A stretch of DNA of 64,000 nucleotides. Source: Cepaea nemoralis. Lineage: Eukaryota; Mollusca; Gastropoda; Stylommatophora; Helicidae. The position numbers and the translations under genes are program-made. The stretch is taken from NCBI GenBank assembly GCA_014155875.1, contig JACEFZ010015032.1, positions 381,501 to 445,500 of the forward strand. Reading direction: 5' to 3'. Below are positions 1 to 10,797 of the stretch, one piece after another (position 1 is the stretch's first letter; each line of letters begins with the position of its first letter). Under the pieces are notes generated by a model, which did not search any database, was not told where the DNA came from, and worked only from the letters and a program-made list of their open reading frames with translations.

Positions 1-524
1 ATATCTTATATATAAAAGGCGATCTCCATCCGTCTGTCTGTATGTCCCTATGTCCTTTATGCGCTCGCGAACGGCCCATCCGATTGAGATGAAATTTTCT
101 ACACGTCTTCCTTTCATTTCAGCGCAGCCCACTGTCATATTTTTTTAGTGTGAAATCGGCTGCTTACCCAATATTATTTCATTTTTCATTATAATTTCAT
201 ATATCTCAGGGGACTTAACTCTGTAAAAGTTATTTCAAGGGGCATAACTTTTCTGTATAACTTATAGTCATATTGTGGCATCGTTTTCAAAGATTTATAA
301 ACTCTTTGTCCATAGTTATGTACCGGCATATGAGTTATAATATATAATGATACAATCTGTAAGGCATTTTCAAAGTTTTCATAAAAATAAATAATAATAA
401 AATAGTATAAATAATAGTTACCTTATCTCTATCAAGTTTGAAGATTTTATATTTCTTTACACTGTCGCCAACTCTAAGAAGACATGGAACAACTTCAGCC
501 ATTATTAAATCTACAGGCATATGC

Positions 525-722
525 GTTATATTCCTCCTCCTCCTCCTCCTCTCCCCTCCTCCACCTCCTACCCTCTTCCTCTTCTCCTCCCCCTCCTCCC
601 TCTCCCTCCTCCATCCTCCTCTTCTCTCTTTCTCCTCCTCCTCCCTCCTCCTCCCTCTTCCTCCTCCCAGCTCCTACTACTCCTTTTTCTTCTTCTGCTG
701 CTGCTGCTGCCGCTGCTCCATT
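525..722. repeat. Polypyrimidine (CCT)n tract inside the Helitron-like element
   Basis: This is about 200 bases of almost pure C/T on the + strand, mostly CCT and TCC triplets, ending in a short CTG/GCT run. All three + frames stay open as Pro, Ser or Leu homopolymers, a by-product of the simple sequence. A longer tract lies at the equivalent place in the second Helitron-family copy at 63360-63935. Confidence 0.9.
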
Positions 723-835
723 TACCCAAGTTAATTGTTGGGGAAGATGTAAAGATCTTTCAAGTGCTCTTTCTAATGCTTTTTGTAAGTTGGTCTTCGT
801 TTATCTAAGGTTGTTCTAACTGCAACCAATAAATG

Positions 836-1387
836 ATTAGACAGACAGACAGTCGGGAACGGGAACTTATATGACTACTCATATGAATTAAATGAGATGC
901 TCCCCATCAGGGGCTGGGCGAAGCCGGGCCGGATCAGACAGATAGACAGACAGACAGATAGATAGATAGTCGGGAACGGGAACGTGAGCTTATATGACTA
1001 CTTATATGAATTAAATGAGATGCTCCACACCAGGAGCTGGGCGATGCCGGGCCGGGTCAGACAGACAGACAGACAGACAGATAGACGGGAACGGGAACTT
1101 ATATGACTACTTATATGAATTAAATGAGATGCTCCCCACCAAGGACTGGGCGAAGCCGGGCCGGGTCAGACAGACAGACAGATAGTCGGTAACGGGAACG
1201 GGAACTTATATGACTACTTATATGAATTAAATGAGATGCTCCCCACCAAGGACTGGGCGATGCCGGGCCGGGTCAGACAGACAGACAGACAGTCGGTAAC
1301 GGGAACGGGAACTTATATGACTACTTATATGAATTAAATGAGATGCTCCCCACCAAGGACTGGGCGAAGCCGGGCCGGGTCAGCTAG
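836..1387 (+). repeat. About 108-bp tandem units ending in the Helitron 3' terminus
   Basis: There are five tandem copies of a unit running from a GACA/GATA run through CGGGAACGGGAACTTATATG and GAATTAAATGAGATGCTCCC to GGGCGAAGCCGGGCCGGGTC. The TATATGAC marks fall near 868, 991, 1100, 1207 and 1313. The unit contains the Helitron 3' terminal sequence, so the element carries several tandem end-like copies, with CTAG only after the last. Confidence 0.8.
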
Positions 1388-1790
1388 TTAACATATAAAT
1401 GTGGTACATTAACATATAAACATGGTTACATTAACATATAAATATACTTACATCAACACAAAGATGTGGTTACATTAACATATAAATGTGGTTACATTAA
1501 CATAGATATTACATTAACATATAAATGCGGTTATGTTAACATATAAATGTGGTTACATTAACATATAGATGTGGTTACATTAACATGTAAATGTGGTTAC
1601 ATTAACATATAAATGTTACATTAATGTAAAAATGCGGTTAGATTACATTAATATATAGATGTAGTTACATTAACATATAGATGTGATTATTAACACGTAT
1701 ATGTTTACACTAACATATAGCTGTGGTACATTAGCATATAGCCATGATCACATTAGCATATATTTTAACAAAGAATGATAATATTCACCA
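1388..1790. repeat. 22-23 bp AT-rich minisatellite
   Basis: Degenerate tandem units of the form ACATTAACATATAAATGTGG start directly at the 3' end of the Helitron-like element. Unit length varies and the last copies are diverged. No open frame of note. Confidence 0.85.
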
Positions 1791-2162
1791 CATGCATCAA
1801 ATGATTGAACTCTTGAACCAATTTATTTTATCCACAAAGAAACTGGAAGACCACTCCCAAGACAGCCATCTTGTCAAGAACAACTGTTGTGAGTCTCAGG
1901 AAAGGTGAGGGTCACAGTTCCTTTTCACAGCGTGAAGTAGTATTCTAGCTCTGAGATATAGGTAGAATATTCACTGTAGAAAGTTAGAAATCATTGAATA
2001 CATTCATAGTGTTGGTGACTATGAAAGACCAGCCACTGTTTCATAATGTAACATAATGTCAAGCAAAAGATCTTGAGGCATGCTGGGTACATGGCTCTAG
2101 CCCCATATTTACAAATAAAAGAAATTAGCCTTTGATGTAGAGCGAACGATAGAAGCAGCAGT

Positions 2163-2642
2163 TGATGTACCGCGTGGTCCCTGTGATGTACCGCGTGGTC
2201 CCTGTGATGTACCGCGTGGTCCCTGTGATGTACCGCGTGGTCCCTGTGATGTACCGCGTGGTCCCTGTGATGTACCGCGTGGTCCCTGTGATGTACCGCG
2301 TGGTCCCTGTGATGTACCGCGTGGTCCCTGTGATGTACCGCGTGGTCCCTGTGATGTACCGCGTGGTCCCTGTGATGTACCGCGTGGTCCCTGTGATGCA
2401 CCGCGTGGTCCCTGTGATGTACCGTGTGGTCCCTGTGATGTACCGCATGGTCCCGTGATGTACCGCATGGTCCCGCGATGTACCGCGTGGTCCCGCGATG
2501 TACCGCGTGGTCCCGCGATGTACCGCGTGGTCCCGCGATGTACCGCGTGGTCCCTGTGATGTACCGCGTGGTCCCTGTGATGTACTGTGTGGTCCCTGTG
2601 ATGTACTGAGTGGTCCCTGTGATGTTCTGTGTGGTCCCTGTC
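2163..2642. repeat. 21-bp minisatellite, about 23 units
   Basis: The unit is GATGTACCGCGTGGTCCCTG plus T. The first dozen copies are almost identical; from about 2450 a variant with CCCGCGATG appears, and decay increases toward 2640. Because 21 is a multiple of three, several frames stay open on both strands (222 codons on the - strand), but they translate only into a 7-residue repeat. Bases 1790-2160 before it show nothing recognisable. Confidence 0.93.
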
Positions 2643-2984
2643 ACACCAGCCGCCTTCACTTCTCAGTTACACCCTCCACCCCACCAACCATCCAGACAAC
2701 TTGAAAGTCACTCTAATCCCATAAGATGATGTTTTCTTACAACAAAAACATGTCCATCACTTATAGAATTTTGTCAGAATTTGTGAACATGTGTTCCGTC
2801 TTCCTCAAAAGATGTCAATGAGTGTTGGATACTTATATCCCCAGTGATAATTTGATTGCGCACACATCTGCTCCGTTCTCTACCATATTCTTTCCTGCTG
2901 ATGCCAAACTAGATCCTTGATTCTGTCAATCATAGCTACATGTGGCCATCAATTTGAGTTCTCTCTTGATACAGGTGATCGTGT

Positions 2985-3370
2985 AGTCAATCAATCAATC
3001 AGGTGCCGTCTCTACTATGAAGATTGGCTACAATGGATCTCCAACACTGTCTGTCTCGCCTTGACTGTACATTCTGTCAGGCTGATGTTCGTCCATCTCT
3101 TGATGTTATCTTCCCACTTGTATCGTTGGTTACCTCTTGCTAGCTTACCCTCAACCTTGCCCTGGTTTTTATAAGAGTATTATGTCTTTTAACGTGGCCA
3201 AAATATTTTCACTTGCATCTGTTTTATTTCTTTCATCAACTCTCTTATTCCCAGTTTTTCTAGGACCTCTGTATTTGATCATTTTTGTTTCCATGAAGTA
3301 CGACATATTCGTATCATATAGATCAAGTAGAGATAGTATTAATTCTCCCTCGGTCAATGTATGCTCTCAC
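2985..3370 (-). pseudogene. LINE 3'-end fragment (endonuclease-RT type)
   Basis: Read on the - strand, the fragment ends in a short (ATTG)n tail (seen as CAATCAATCAATC at 2989-3001). Just before the tail it encodes a degenerate peptide with a DRQCWRSIV-like core, the usual extreme C terminus of endonuclease-reverse-transcriptase LINE proteins. Frames are broken by stops and only the 3' end is present. It is a dead, 5'-truncated copy. The clade is not resolved. Confidence 0.6.
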
Positions 3371-3403
3371 TAGAGGTCAAACACTTGACCCTTTCACATC
3401 CAC

Positions 3404-3541
3404 AAGCGTAGCACAGGTAGTTGATCCCCCATTGGCTCCTGTAGGCGTGATGTCTGTGTGTGTCTTTTTTTATCTGTCATTTATGTAATGATCTGATCGC
3501 GTTTATTCTCAGGACCTGGAGGATCCAGCCCTGGATGTACA
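3404..3541 (+). repeat. First copy of a tandemly duplicated splice-acceptor region
   Basis: This roughly 138-bp unit, from the GCGTAGCACAGG region to the GATGTACACCA region, is repeated from about 3542. The second copy is interrupted by the retroposon at 3635-3964 and then continues into the real acceptor at 4003. The shared part holds GCGTGATGTCTGTGTGTGTC, the T-run, ATGTAATGATCTG, TTTATTCTCA and a form of the first bases of exon 4004 (CCAGCCCTGGATGTA against CCAGCCCTAGATGTA). The first copy therefore keeps a decoy acceptor (TTTATTCTCAG, end near 3513) followed by exon-like bases that soon meet a stop. Confidence 0.7.
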
Positions 3542-3634
3542 CCAGCGTAGCCCAGATAGTAGAGCCCACAATGGCTCTTGCAGGCGTGATGTCTGTGTGT
3601 GTCTTTTTTTATCTGTCATTTATGTAATGATCTG

Positions 3635-3964
3635 GGATGCAGAGGTGTTTCCAAGGCACCAGGGCCAGGTTTCGTACTGGCCAAGACCTGCTAGCACGTC
3701 CTCGCCGTGTGTCCTGGGCAACAGGTCCCTCGGGATCCTGGCTAACGTAGTAGGATCGCTGATTCTTCCGAAGCCGGAGAGTATCTGCCTGCATGGCGAG
3801 GAACCACCAGTCTGCACACCAATAAGCCAGACATGGGACAACGGATACTCACGCAAACCTCAGTCCGGTATGACATCACACTGATGTTGGACAATAGGAT
3901 GCCTTCATCCGACATATAGGACCTTGCGCTGGAGTTCATAGCCAGCGAACACAAGCAAGCAGGC
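3635..3964 (+). mobile_element. SINE-like retroposon with 13-bp target duplication
   Basis: A 330-bp dispersed repeat is flanked by perfect direct copies of ATGTAATGATCTG (3622-3634 and 3965-3977). It begins near GGGATGCAGAGGTGTTTCC and ends in a (CAAG)n-like tail, so the + strand is probably the sense strand. A second copy at 59316-59624 has its own different target duplication, which proves independent retroposition. I see no clear tRNA-type promoter boxes and no long coding frame. It is placed only a few dozen bases upstream of an exon acceptor of gene 1. Confidence 0.8.
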
Positions 3965-4003
3965 ATGTAATGATCTGATCATGTTTATTCTCACGCCCTG
4001 CAG

Positions 4004-4093
4004 GACCCAGCCCTAGATGTAGTCAGGAGGTTGACATGTCTATGGTGAAGGCCTGCAAGAGTTTGCTGGCCAATGTTGGAGACAGCCTGTCAG
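4004..4093 (+). CDS. Gene 1, exon a (unidentified protein, C-terminal part)
   Basis: This is an internal coding exon between the acceptor CACGCCCTGCAG and the donor GTAGGC. It is entered with two bases of a split codon and left with one (29 full codons between). The peptide contains the stretch VDMSMVKACKSLLANVGDS, predicted helical. The ending phase (1) fits the next exon exactly. All seven exons of this gene agree in phase and together give 1502 coding bases ending in TGA, which is the main support for the model. I do not recognise the family. Earlier exons must lie upstream of the window or be unrecognised. The acceptor region is tandemly duplicated upstream. Confidence 0.75.
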
Positions 4094-4487
4094 GTAGGCA
4101 TTGTCCATGTCCTGTGTGATGCTTACATGTAGTCTCTGTTAAGTAATGTGAGGGGGCACTTTGCGGCTAAGTGGTCAAACCTACTGATCTGAAGGCCATG
4201 GGTTTGTTTTTTTTGGACTCCATCATTTTGGTTCAAGAGTGCAATTTTTTTCTGAGAACCTTGGCGGTTATCGCTGGAGCTACAAAGTTGGTGCTCTGTG
4301 CAACTCCTTCGGCAGGTCTTTCTGCTAAAGAAACAACTATATGGGATAAAACCCAGTGCAATGAAGTCGATTATCTTTCCTTGAAACCTGTAACTGCTAT
4401 AAACACACTTCTGCTAGCTGGCACATAGCTTCACTTTGTTGAAAATCATCCTTTCACAGAACTAATCCAGAGCTAATGAGCTAGACC

Positions 4488-6585
4488 AAATCGCCGATAT
4501 GAATAGCATGAATAAAACGCCAGACAAAATCACTAATAAGAATAGCATGAATAAAACGCCAGACAAAATCACTAATAAGAATAGCATGAATAAAACGCCA
4601 GACAAAATCACTAATAAGAATAGCATGAATAAAATGCCAGACAAAATCACCAATACGGATAGCATGAATAAAATCTGACAGAATCACTAATAAGAATAGC
4701 ATGAATAAAATGCCAGACAGAATCACCAATAAGAATAGCATGAATAAAATGCCAGACAAAATCACCAATGAGAATAGCATGAATAAAATGCCAGACAAAA
4801 TCACCAATGAGAATAGCATGAATAATATGCCAGACAAAATCACCAATAAGAATAGCATGAATAAAACGCCAGACAAAATCACCAATAAGAATAGCATGAA
4901 TAAAATGCCAGACAGAATCACCAATAAGGATAGCATGAATAAAATGCCAGACAGAATCGCCAATAAGAACAGCATGAATAAAATGCCAGACAGAATCGCC
5001 AATAAGAACAGCATGAATAAAATGCCAGACAAATCACCAATGAGGAATAGCATGAATAAAATGCCAGACAAAATCACCAATGAGAATAGCATGAATAATA
5101 TGCCAGACAAAATCACCAATAAGAATAGCATGAATAAAACGCCAGACAAAATCACCAATAAGAATAGCATGAATAAAATGCCAGACAGAATCACCAATAA
5201 GAATAGCATGAATAAAATGCCAGACAGAATCGCCAATAAGAACAGCATGAATAAAATGCCAGACAGAATCGCCAATGAGAATAGCATGAATAAAATGCCA
5301 GACAGAATCACAAATAAGAATAGCATGAATAAAACGCCAGACAAAATCACTAATAAGAATAGCATGAATAAAACGCCAGACAAAATCACTAATAAGAATA
5401 GCATGAATAAAACGCCAGACAAAATCACTAATAAGAATAGCATGAATAAAATGCCAGACAAAATCACCAATAAGAATAGCATGAATAAAATCTGACAGAA
5501 TCACTAATAAGAATAGCATGAATAAAATGCCAGACAGAATCACCAATAAGAATAGCATGAATAAAATGCCAGACAAAATCACCAATGAGAATAGCATGAA
5601 TAAAATGCCAGACAAAATCACCAATGAGAATAGCATGAATAATATGCCAGACAAAATCACCAATAAGAATAGCATGAATAAAACGCCAGACAAAATCACC
5701 AATAAGAATAGCATGAATAAAATGCCAGACAGAATCACCAATAAGAATAGCATGAATAAAATGCCAGACAGAATCGCCAATAAGAACAGCATGAATAAAA
5801 TGCCAGACAGAATCGCCAATAAGAACAGCATGAATAAAATGCCAGACAAAATCACCAATGAGAATAGCATGAATAAAATGCCAGACAAAATCACCAATGA
5901 GAATAGCATGAATAATATGCCAGACAAAATCACCAATAAGAATAGCATGAATAAAACGCCAGACAAAATCACCAATAAGAATAGCATGAATAAAATGCCA
6001 GACAGAATCACCAATAAGAATAGCATGAATAAAATGCCAGACAGAATCGCCAATAAGAACAGCATGAATAAAATGCCAGACAGAATCGCCAATGAGAATA
6101 GCATGAATAAAATGCCAGACAGAATCGCCAATAAGAACAGCATGAATAAAATGCCAGACAGAATCACCAATAAGAATAGCATGAATAAAATGACAGACAA
6201 AATCACCAATAAGAATAGCATGAATAAAATGCCAGACAAAATCACCAATGAGAATAGCATGAATAAAATGCCAGACAAAATCACCAATGAGAATAGCATG
6301 AATAATATGCCAGACAAAATCACCAATAAGAATAGCATGAATAAAATGCCAGACAGAATCACCAATAAGAATAGCATGAATAAAATGCCAGACAGAATCG
6401 CCAATAAGAACAGCATGAATAAAATGCCAGACAGAATCGCCAATAAGAACAGCATGAATAAAATGCCAGACAAAATCACCAATGAGAATAGCATGAATAA
6501 AATGCCAGACATAATCACTAATAAGAACTGCATGAATCAAATGCCAGACAGATTCACCAATACGAAAAGCAGGATGAAAATGTTA
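4488..6585. repeat. 39-bp minisatellite, about 53 units, with a 7-unit higher-order period
   Basis: The unit is AATAGCATGAATAAAATGCC followed by AGACAGAATCACCAATAAG. Since 39 is 3 x 13, frames stay open on both strands: NSMNKMPDRITNK on + and a very hydrophobic LVILSGILFMLFL on -. Variant units (AATAATATGCC; AAAACGCC; ATCGCC with AAGAACAGC) recur in order with spacings near 273 bp (7 units), so blocks have been copied as a whole. Two short units (near 4670 and 5488) reset the frame. The array lies in the intron between the exons at 4004 and 8717. No start context, splice phase or protein family supports translation. Confidence 0.93.
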
Positions 6586-6771
6586 TGAAACTCATCACCG
6601 TGAGGTCACCGAGAGAACCGCATAATTTCAGATAGTCAAGAAATGGGAAACAGATACTGGTGCTGGCTGGGACACGGTGAGAAGAACCAGATAATCACAC
6701 AACCTAAAATTCATTTTGCAAGAATCCACAAGGCAAAAGAAAGATATGTGAAACCAAACAATACATATGAT

Positions 6772-7100
6772 GAGGAGCTGTGGTGGTACAGTGGCTGACA
6801 CGTTTGCCTGGTGGCCACATGTACAAATCCCCTTTAAGGTGGGGATTTCTTTTCCTCCATTGACCTAGAACATCACTCACTGAAGGCAGGTTGGTCTGTA
6901 AAAATATGGGTCTAGCACCAAATGCCCAATGTGTGCAAGGGTCCTTGACTTCCTACAGCTCCCAAGTTGACCCAGCCTAAACATGGCAACCAGGGGCCTT
7001 CCTGGGCAGTCAAGGCGGCTGGTATGGCATTGACCCCACCCCTCATTGAGTGCCAGTTGGTCTACAATATGGGGCTAGCACCAATACACTTCATTGCGTG
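6772..7100 (+). mobile_element. tRNA-derived SINE copy
   Basis: The head GTGGTGGTACAGTGGCTGAC looks like a degenerate A box. About 40 bases later ACAAATCCCC stands where a B box would be. The body (GGTCTAGCACCA, AAGTTGACCCAGCC, GTCAAGGCGGCTGG, GAGTGCCAGTTGGTCTAC) is shared with the clearer copy at 10905-11120. The copy is old and the ends are uncertain. Confidence 0.55.
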
Positions 7101-7524
7101 AAATAGCCTCCTTTCTTATTACTTGACGTTTAAACAACACAGACAAGAGAATTACAGGTGGAGGTGAGTGAAAGACATGAGAGGAACTGCAAGAGATGGT
7201 AGAAGACAGGAGGGCTTGGTTGAGGGCCTATACTCCATTGTGGAATAGAGAGCAGGAGGAGGTACATGAAGTATACACACAAGTCAGCTGAAAAGTCAAG
7301 TGACAGAACATGAAACAGTCACCTGATGGGGTGGCTTTTGTTGCTAGTCTGACTGGGTTGAGACCAGCTGGTGACAAAACTGATGATCCAAATCATAAAA
7401 TGGGTGTCTAACTGGGTCTGACTTGTGGGAGACAAGAAGGCAGAGGAAAGAAACTGGTCACATTTCTAAAGCTAAGGCTTTTTGTATGAGGGAAATCCTG
7501 AGATTTTCACGCAGCTATGGCTAT

Positions 7525-7700
7525 ATATAGGAGGGGTGGTGACATAGTAGTTAGGGTGCTTGCCTGCCAAGACAATGTCCTGGTTCAATTCTCAGCAGTG
7601 ACAGGATTTGTGCCACCATCCATTATGGCTTTAACTGTGATCCTTGGCTATCAGAGAATGTCTGGACAGGATAGGTGGCGAGGAAGGGAACAGGCCATCT
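7525..7700 (+). mobile_element. tRNA-derived SINE copy, second family
   Basis: GGTGACATAGTAGTTAGGGTGC matches the layout of an A box, and GTCCTGGTTCAATTC about 45 bases later matches a B box. The body that follows (GTGCCACCATCC, GGATAGGTGGCG) differs from the SINE at 6772. No target duplication was found. Bases 7100-7525 hold nothing I can identify. Confidence 0.5.
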
Positions 7701-7865
7701 AAATTCATTATGCCATGACGTATAGCATGAGAAATACAATAACAGGTATTGATGAGCACTCATAGAAGTAGAGGAAAGAAGTAGAGATTAGATATATGAG
7801 ATATATATATTAGTAGAGATATGTTTTCAAAATTGGCTGTGAAGAGAAAAGGTGATGATAAGAGA

Positions 7866-8590
7866 CTAACCTCACCTAATGGTTCACATCCCAGTGGTAG
7901 CATATGGTATAAGAGACTACCCTCACCTAATGGTTCACATCCCAGTGGTAGCATATGGTATAAGAGACTACCCTCACCTAATGGTTCACATCCCAGTGGT
8001 AGCATATGGTATAAGAGACTACCCTCACCTAATGGTTCACATCCCAGTGGTAATATATGGTATAAGAGACTACCCTCACCTAATGGTTCACATCCCAGTG
8101 GTAATATATGGTATAAGAGACTACCCTTATCTAATGGTTCACATCTCAGTGGTAATATATGGTATAAGAGACTACCCTTATCTAATGGTTCACATCTTAG
8201 TGGTAGTATATGGTATAAGAGACTACCCTCACCTAATGGTTCACATCTTAGTGGTAGTACAAGCTGTGAGACTACCCTTACCTAATGATTCACATCCCAG
8301 TGGTAGCATATGGTATAAGAGACTACCCTCACCTAATGGTTCACATCCCAATGGTAATATATGGTATAAGAGACTACCCTTATCTAATGGTTCACATCCC
8401 AGTGGTAATATATGGTATAAGAGACTACCCTTATCTAATGGTTCACATCTCAGTGGTAATATATGGTATAAGAGACTACCCTTATCTAATGGTTCACATC
8501 TTAGTGGTAGTATATGGTATAAGAGACTACCCTCACCTAATGGTTCACATCCCAGTGGTAGTATAGGCTATGAGACTACCCTGACCTAAG
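7866..8590. repeat. 51-bp minisatellite, about 14 units
   Basis: The unit is TAAGAGACTACCCTCACCTA plus ATGGTTCACATCCCAGTGGT plus AGCATATGGTA. Two blocks, separated by a short unit ending CAAGCTGTGAG near 8270, repeat the same order of variants (CTCACC, then CTTATC; AGCATATGG, then AATATATGG). This points to a block duplication. Open frames through it are an effect of the period (17 codons). It ends about 130 bases before the exon at 8717. Confidence 0.92.
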
Positions 8591-8716
8591 GGTCCATGTC
8601 CCAACGCCAGTATGTGCCATCATATTAGCTTTAACTGTATAGCTGTGTGTTCTGTGGGATTGCCTTTGTTGTATGTGTAGAGTTTTACATGAGACTTCTG
8701 GTTGCTCCACCCACAG

Positions 8717-8827
8717 CCCTGCACCTGGAGGAGTCCATGGTTGACAAGGTGTTGCACGTCTGCCAGAGAATCCACAACACCAGCACAGCTACATGCCACA
8801 GGGATGACACTAGGAGCTCCAGTCAGG
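8717..8827 (+). CDS. Gene 1, exon b
   Basis: The exon lies between the acceptor CTCCACCCACAG and the donor GTAGGA. It starts with two bases completing the codon left open by exon a and ends with one base (36 full codons inside). The peptide includes LHLEESMVDKVLHVCQRIH, an amphipathic helix, then a Ser/Thr-rich turn. No known domain motif is visible. The intron before it is 4.6 kb and almost wholly repeats. The intron after it begins a new array within about 35 bases of the donor. Confidence 0.8.
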
Positions 8828-8854
8828 GTAGGAATGGTTTCCATGTCTTTGTCT

Positions 8855-9905
8855 CAGAGCACTTGTCTGCAGTTATCTCAGAGCACTTGTCTGCAGTTGT
8901 CTCAGAGGGATTTCTCTTACTGCATCTGCATTTGTCTCAGAGCACATGTCTGCAGTTGTCTCAGAGGGATTTCTCTTACTGTGTCTGCAGTTGTCTCAGA
9001 GTATTTGTCTTACTGTGTCTAAAATTGTCTCAGCATTTGTCTTACTGTGTCTGAAATTGTTTCAGAGCATTTGTCTGACTGTGTCTGTAATTGTCTCCAA
9101 GCATTTGTCTTACTGTGTCTGCAATTGTTATTCTCAGAGCATTTGTCTTACTGCGTTTGCAGTTGTTTGTCTCAGCATTTGTCTTACGGTGTCTGCAATT
9201 GTTATTCTCAGAGCATGTGTCTTAGTCTGCAGTTGTTTGTCTCAGCATTTGTTTTACTGTGTCTGCAGTTGTTATTCTCAGAGCATTTGTCTTACTGTGT
9301 TTGCAGTTGTTTGTCTCAGAGCATTTGTCTTACTGTGTCTGCAATTGTTATTCTCAGAGCATTTGTCTTAGTCTGCAGTTGTTTGTCTCAGAGCATTTGT
9401 CTTACTGTGTCTGCAATTGTTTGTCTCAGAGCATTTGTCTTAGTCTGCAGTTGTTTGTCTCAGAGCATTTGTCTTACTGTGTCTGCAATTGTTATTCTCA
9501 GAGCATTTGTCTTACTGTATCTGCAGGTCTCAGCATTTGTCTTACTGTGTCTGCAATTGTTATTCTCAGAGCATTTGTCTTACTGTGTCTGCAATTGTTA
9601 TTCTCAGAGCATTTGTCTTACTGTGTCTGCAATTGTCTCAGAGCATTTGTCTTACTGTGTTTGCAGTTGTTTGTCTCAGAGCATTTGTCTTACTATGTCT
9701 GCAGTTGTTTGTCTCAGAGAATTTATCTTACTGAGTCTGCAGTTGTCTCTGAGCATTTGTCTTATTGTGTCTCCATTTGTCTCAGCATTTGTTTTACTGT
9801 GGCTCTATGTCTCAGAGCATTTGTTTTACTGTGTCTCTATTTGTTTCAGAGCATTTGTATTACTATGTCCTCAGTTGTCTCAGAGCATTTGTCTTAAAGT
9901 GTCTG
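8855..9905. repeat. Variable-length minisatellite (about 32-45 bp units)
   Basis: Units of the form TCAGAGCATTTGTCTTACTG plus TGTCTGCAATTG carry optional TTATTC or TTTG inserts, so several unit lengths are interleaved. They fill most of the intron after exon b. Many units contain a pyrimidine-rich stretch followed by TCTGCAG, which resembles a 3' splice site. Long + frames through it are Cys/Leu/Ser repeats without protein character. Confidence 0.9.
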
Positions 9906-9944
9906 CTGTCATTTTTTATTTTACTGTCATTTACTGCCAATATA

Positions 9945-10150
9945 GTACCTTGTGGTGTAGGGCATGGGGGTCTTGAGCCTGAGGAATTAAGGCTGCATGG
10001 CTATTGCAGTTGCCGCAAACTGAATTTTCATTTTGCACCCGACAGAAAAAAACTCCACGCCTTACCAAGGATTCAAACCCAGGTCTCCCGAAGGAGAATC
10101 TGGCATTCTAGTCACTTGGCCAGCCGCTCTCTCTGTGTCTGCAATTGTTT
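9945..10150 (-). mobile_element. tRNA-derived SINE copy on the - strand
   Basis: Read on the - strand, GCGGCTGGCCAAGTGACTAG is a good A-box region and CTGGGTTTGAATCCTTGG, about 35 bases on, a good B box. Together they look like a type I tRNA head. The body runs down to about 9945. Bases 10150-10600 are antisense-open for 175 codons, but nothing there is recognisable. Confidence 0.6.
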
Positions 10151-10609
10151 TATTTTTGAGGTCTATTCCAAAACCAACCTGGTCTTGGCTGGAAAAGGTT
10201 GAGATGGTTGGTTGGTTGCTTATATATCCTCTGGAAGACTGAGTTGTACTCTCAGCTGCAATACATCGGCTTTCAGGTTGTCTCATCACTGAAAATGGCT
10301 TGCATCTAATCAGAGTGAGGTAGGTATGGCAACTTGTTATCCTGATCCGGTAACCGAACTGCAGTCTCTGCAGGGTCTGTAATGCAGAGCTCTGCTGTTC
10401 CACTCCGAGCTCAGAAAGCAGTGGGGTGAGCAGAGCCAGTACTGGAACATCGCATTTATGGAGAGGCACATTAGGATCATGACTTAGCACATCATATACA
10501 GACTGACTGAGATTAGGCCAAGGTTGGTCAGGTTTTGGGGGTAGACAACAGAGGAGACTAGCTATATTAGTCCTGTCATTCTGTCTCACTAACTGACATC
10601 TGATTTCAG

Positions 10610-10797
10610 CCGTCGGTGACAGCAGTTGGTCTCAGCCAATGTTACAACTTGCGGCAGATGTCCACTTGCTGGCCTCGCTCACAACCTTGTGGTCAAGCAT
10701 CTGCGATGGGCTGCAGTCAGAGTTCCTTCGCGATCTCCTGTCGAAGTCAACAAATCAGGTCAAAGCCATTGCTCACCAAACCTCATCCCTGCTGCAG
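10610..10797 (+). CDS. Gene 1, exon c
   Basis: The exon lies between the acceptor ACATCTGATTTCAG and the donor GTAAGA. Two bases complete the codon from exon b, then 62 codons follow and the exon ends in phase 0. The peptide (for example MLQLAADVHLLASLTTLWSS and LLSKSTNQVKAIAHQTSSLL) is strongly helical, with leucines at helical spacing. This suggests a coiled or bundled helix rather than an enzyme fold. I cannot name the protein. Confidence 0.82.

Larger units (their letters stand above)
4..1387 (+). mobile_element. Non-autonomous Helitron-like element
   Basis: The element begins with TC (TCTTATATATAAAAGG) at base 4 and ends with GGGTCAGCTAG at 1387. It sits between an A and a T, as expected for Helitrons (5' TC, 3' CTRR, insertion between A and T, no target duplication). 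The GC-rich stretch just before CTAG can form a short hairpin. The 5' region, with GCGCTCGCGAACGGCC and GATTGAGATGAAATTTT, resembles the head of many animal Helitron-like elements. No Rep/helicase frame is present, so it would depend on a partner element. The interior holds a CCT tract (about 525-720) and five roughly 108-122 bp units (about 840-1387). A relative occupies 63085-64000. Family assignment is from terminal structure only. Confidence 0.72.

Noticed and set aside
438..819. Proline/serine-rich frames at the left edge
   Set aside because: They are homopolymer readings of a CCT microsatellite in a Helitron-like element.
1991..2659. 222-codon - strand frame and overlapping frames in the 21-bp array
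   Set aside because: The frame is only a 7-residue repeat caused by a period divisible by three, and other frames on both strands are equally open.
4481..6588. Long frames (up to 499 codons) encoding a hydrophobic or NMPD-rich repeat protein
   Set aside because: They lie in an intron of gene 1, are open on both strands, shift frame at irregular units, and have no splice or start support.
10062..10589. 175-codon - strand frame
   Set aside because: It overlaps a SINE and the intron before exon c; I see no domain, splice site or codon pattern for a gene.
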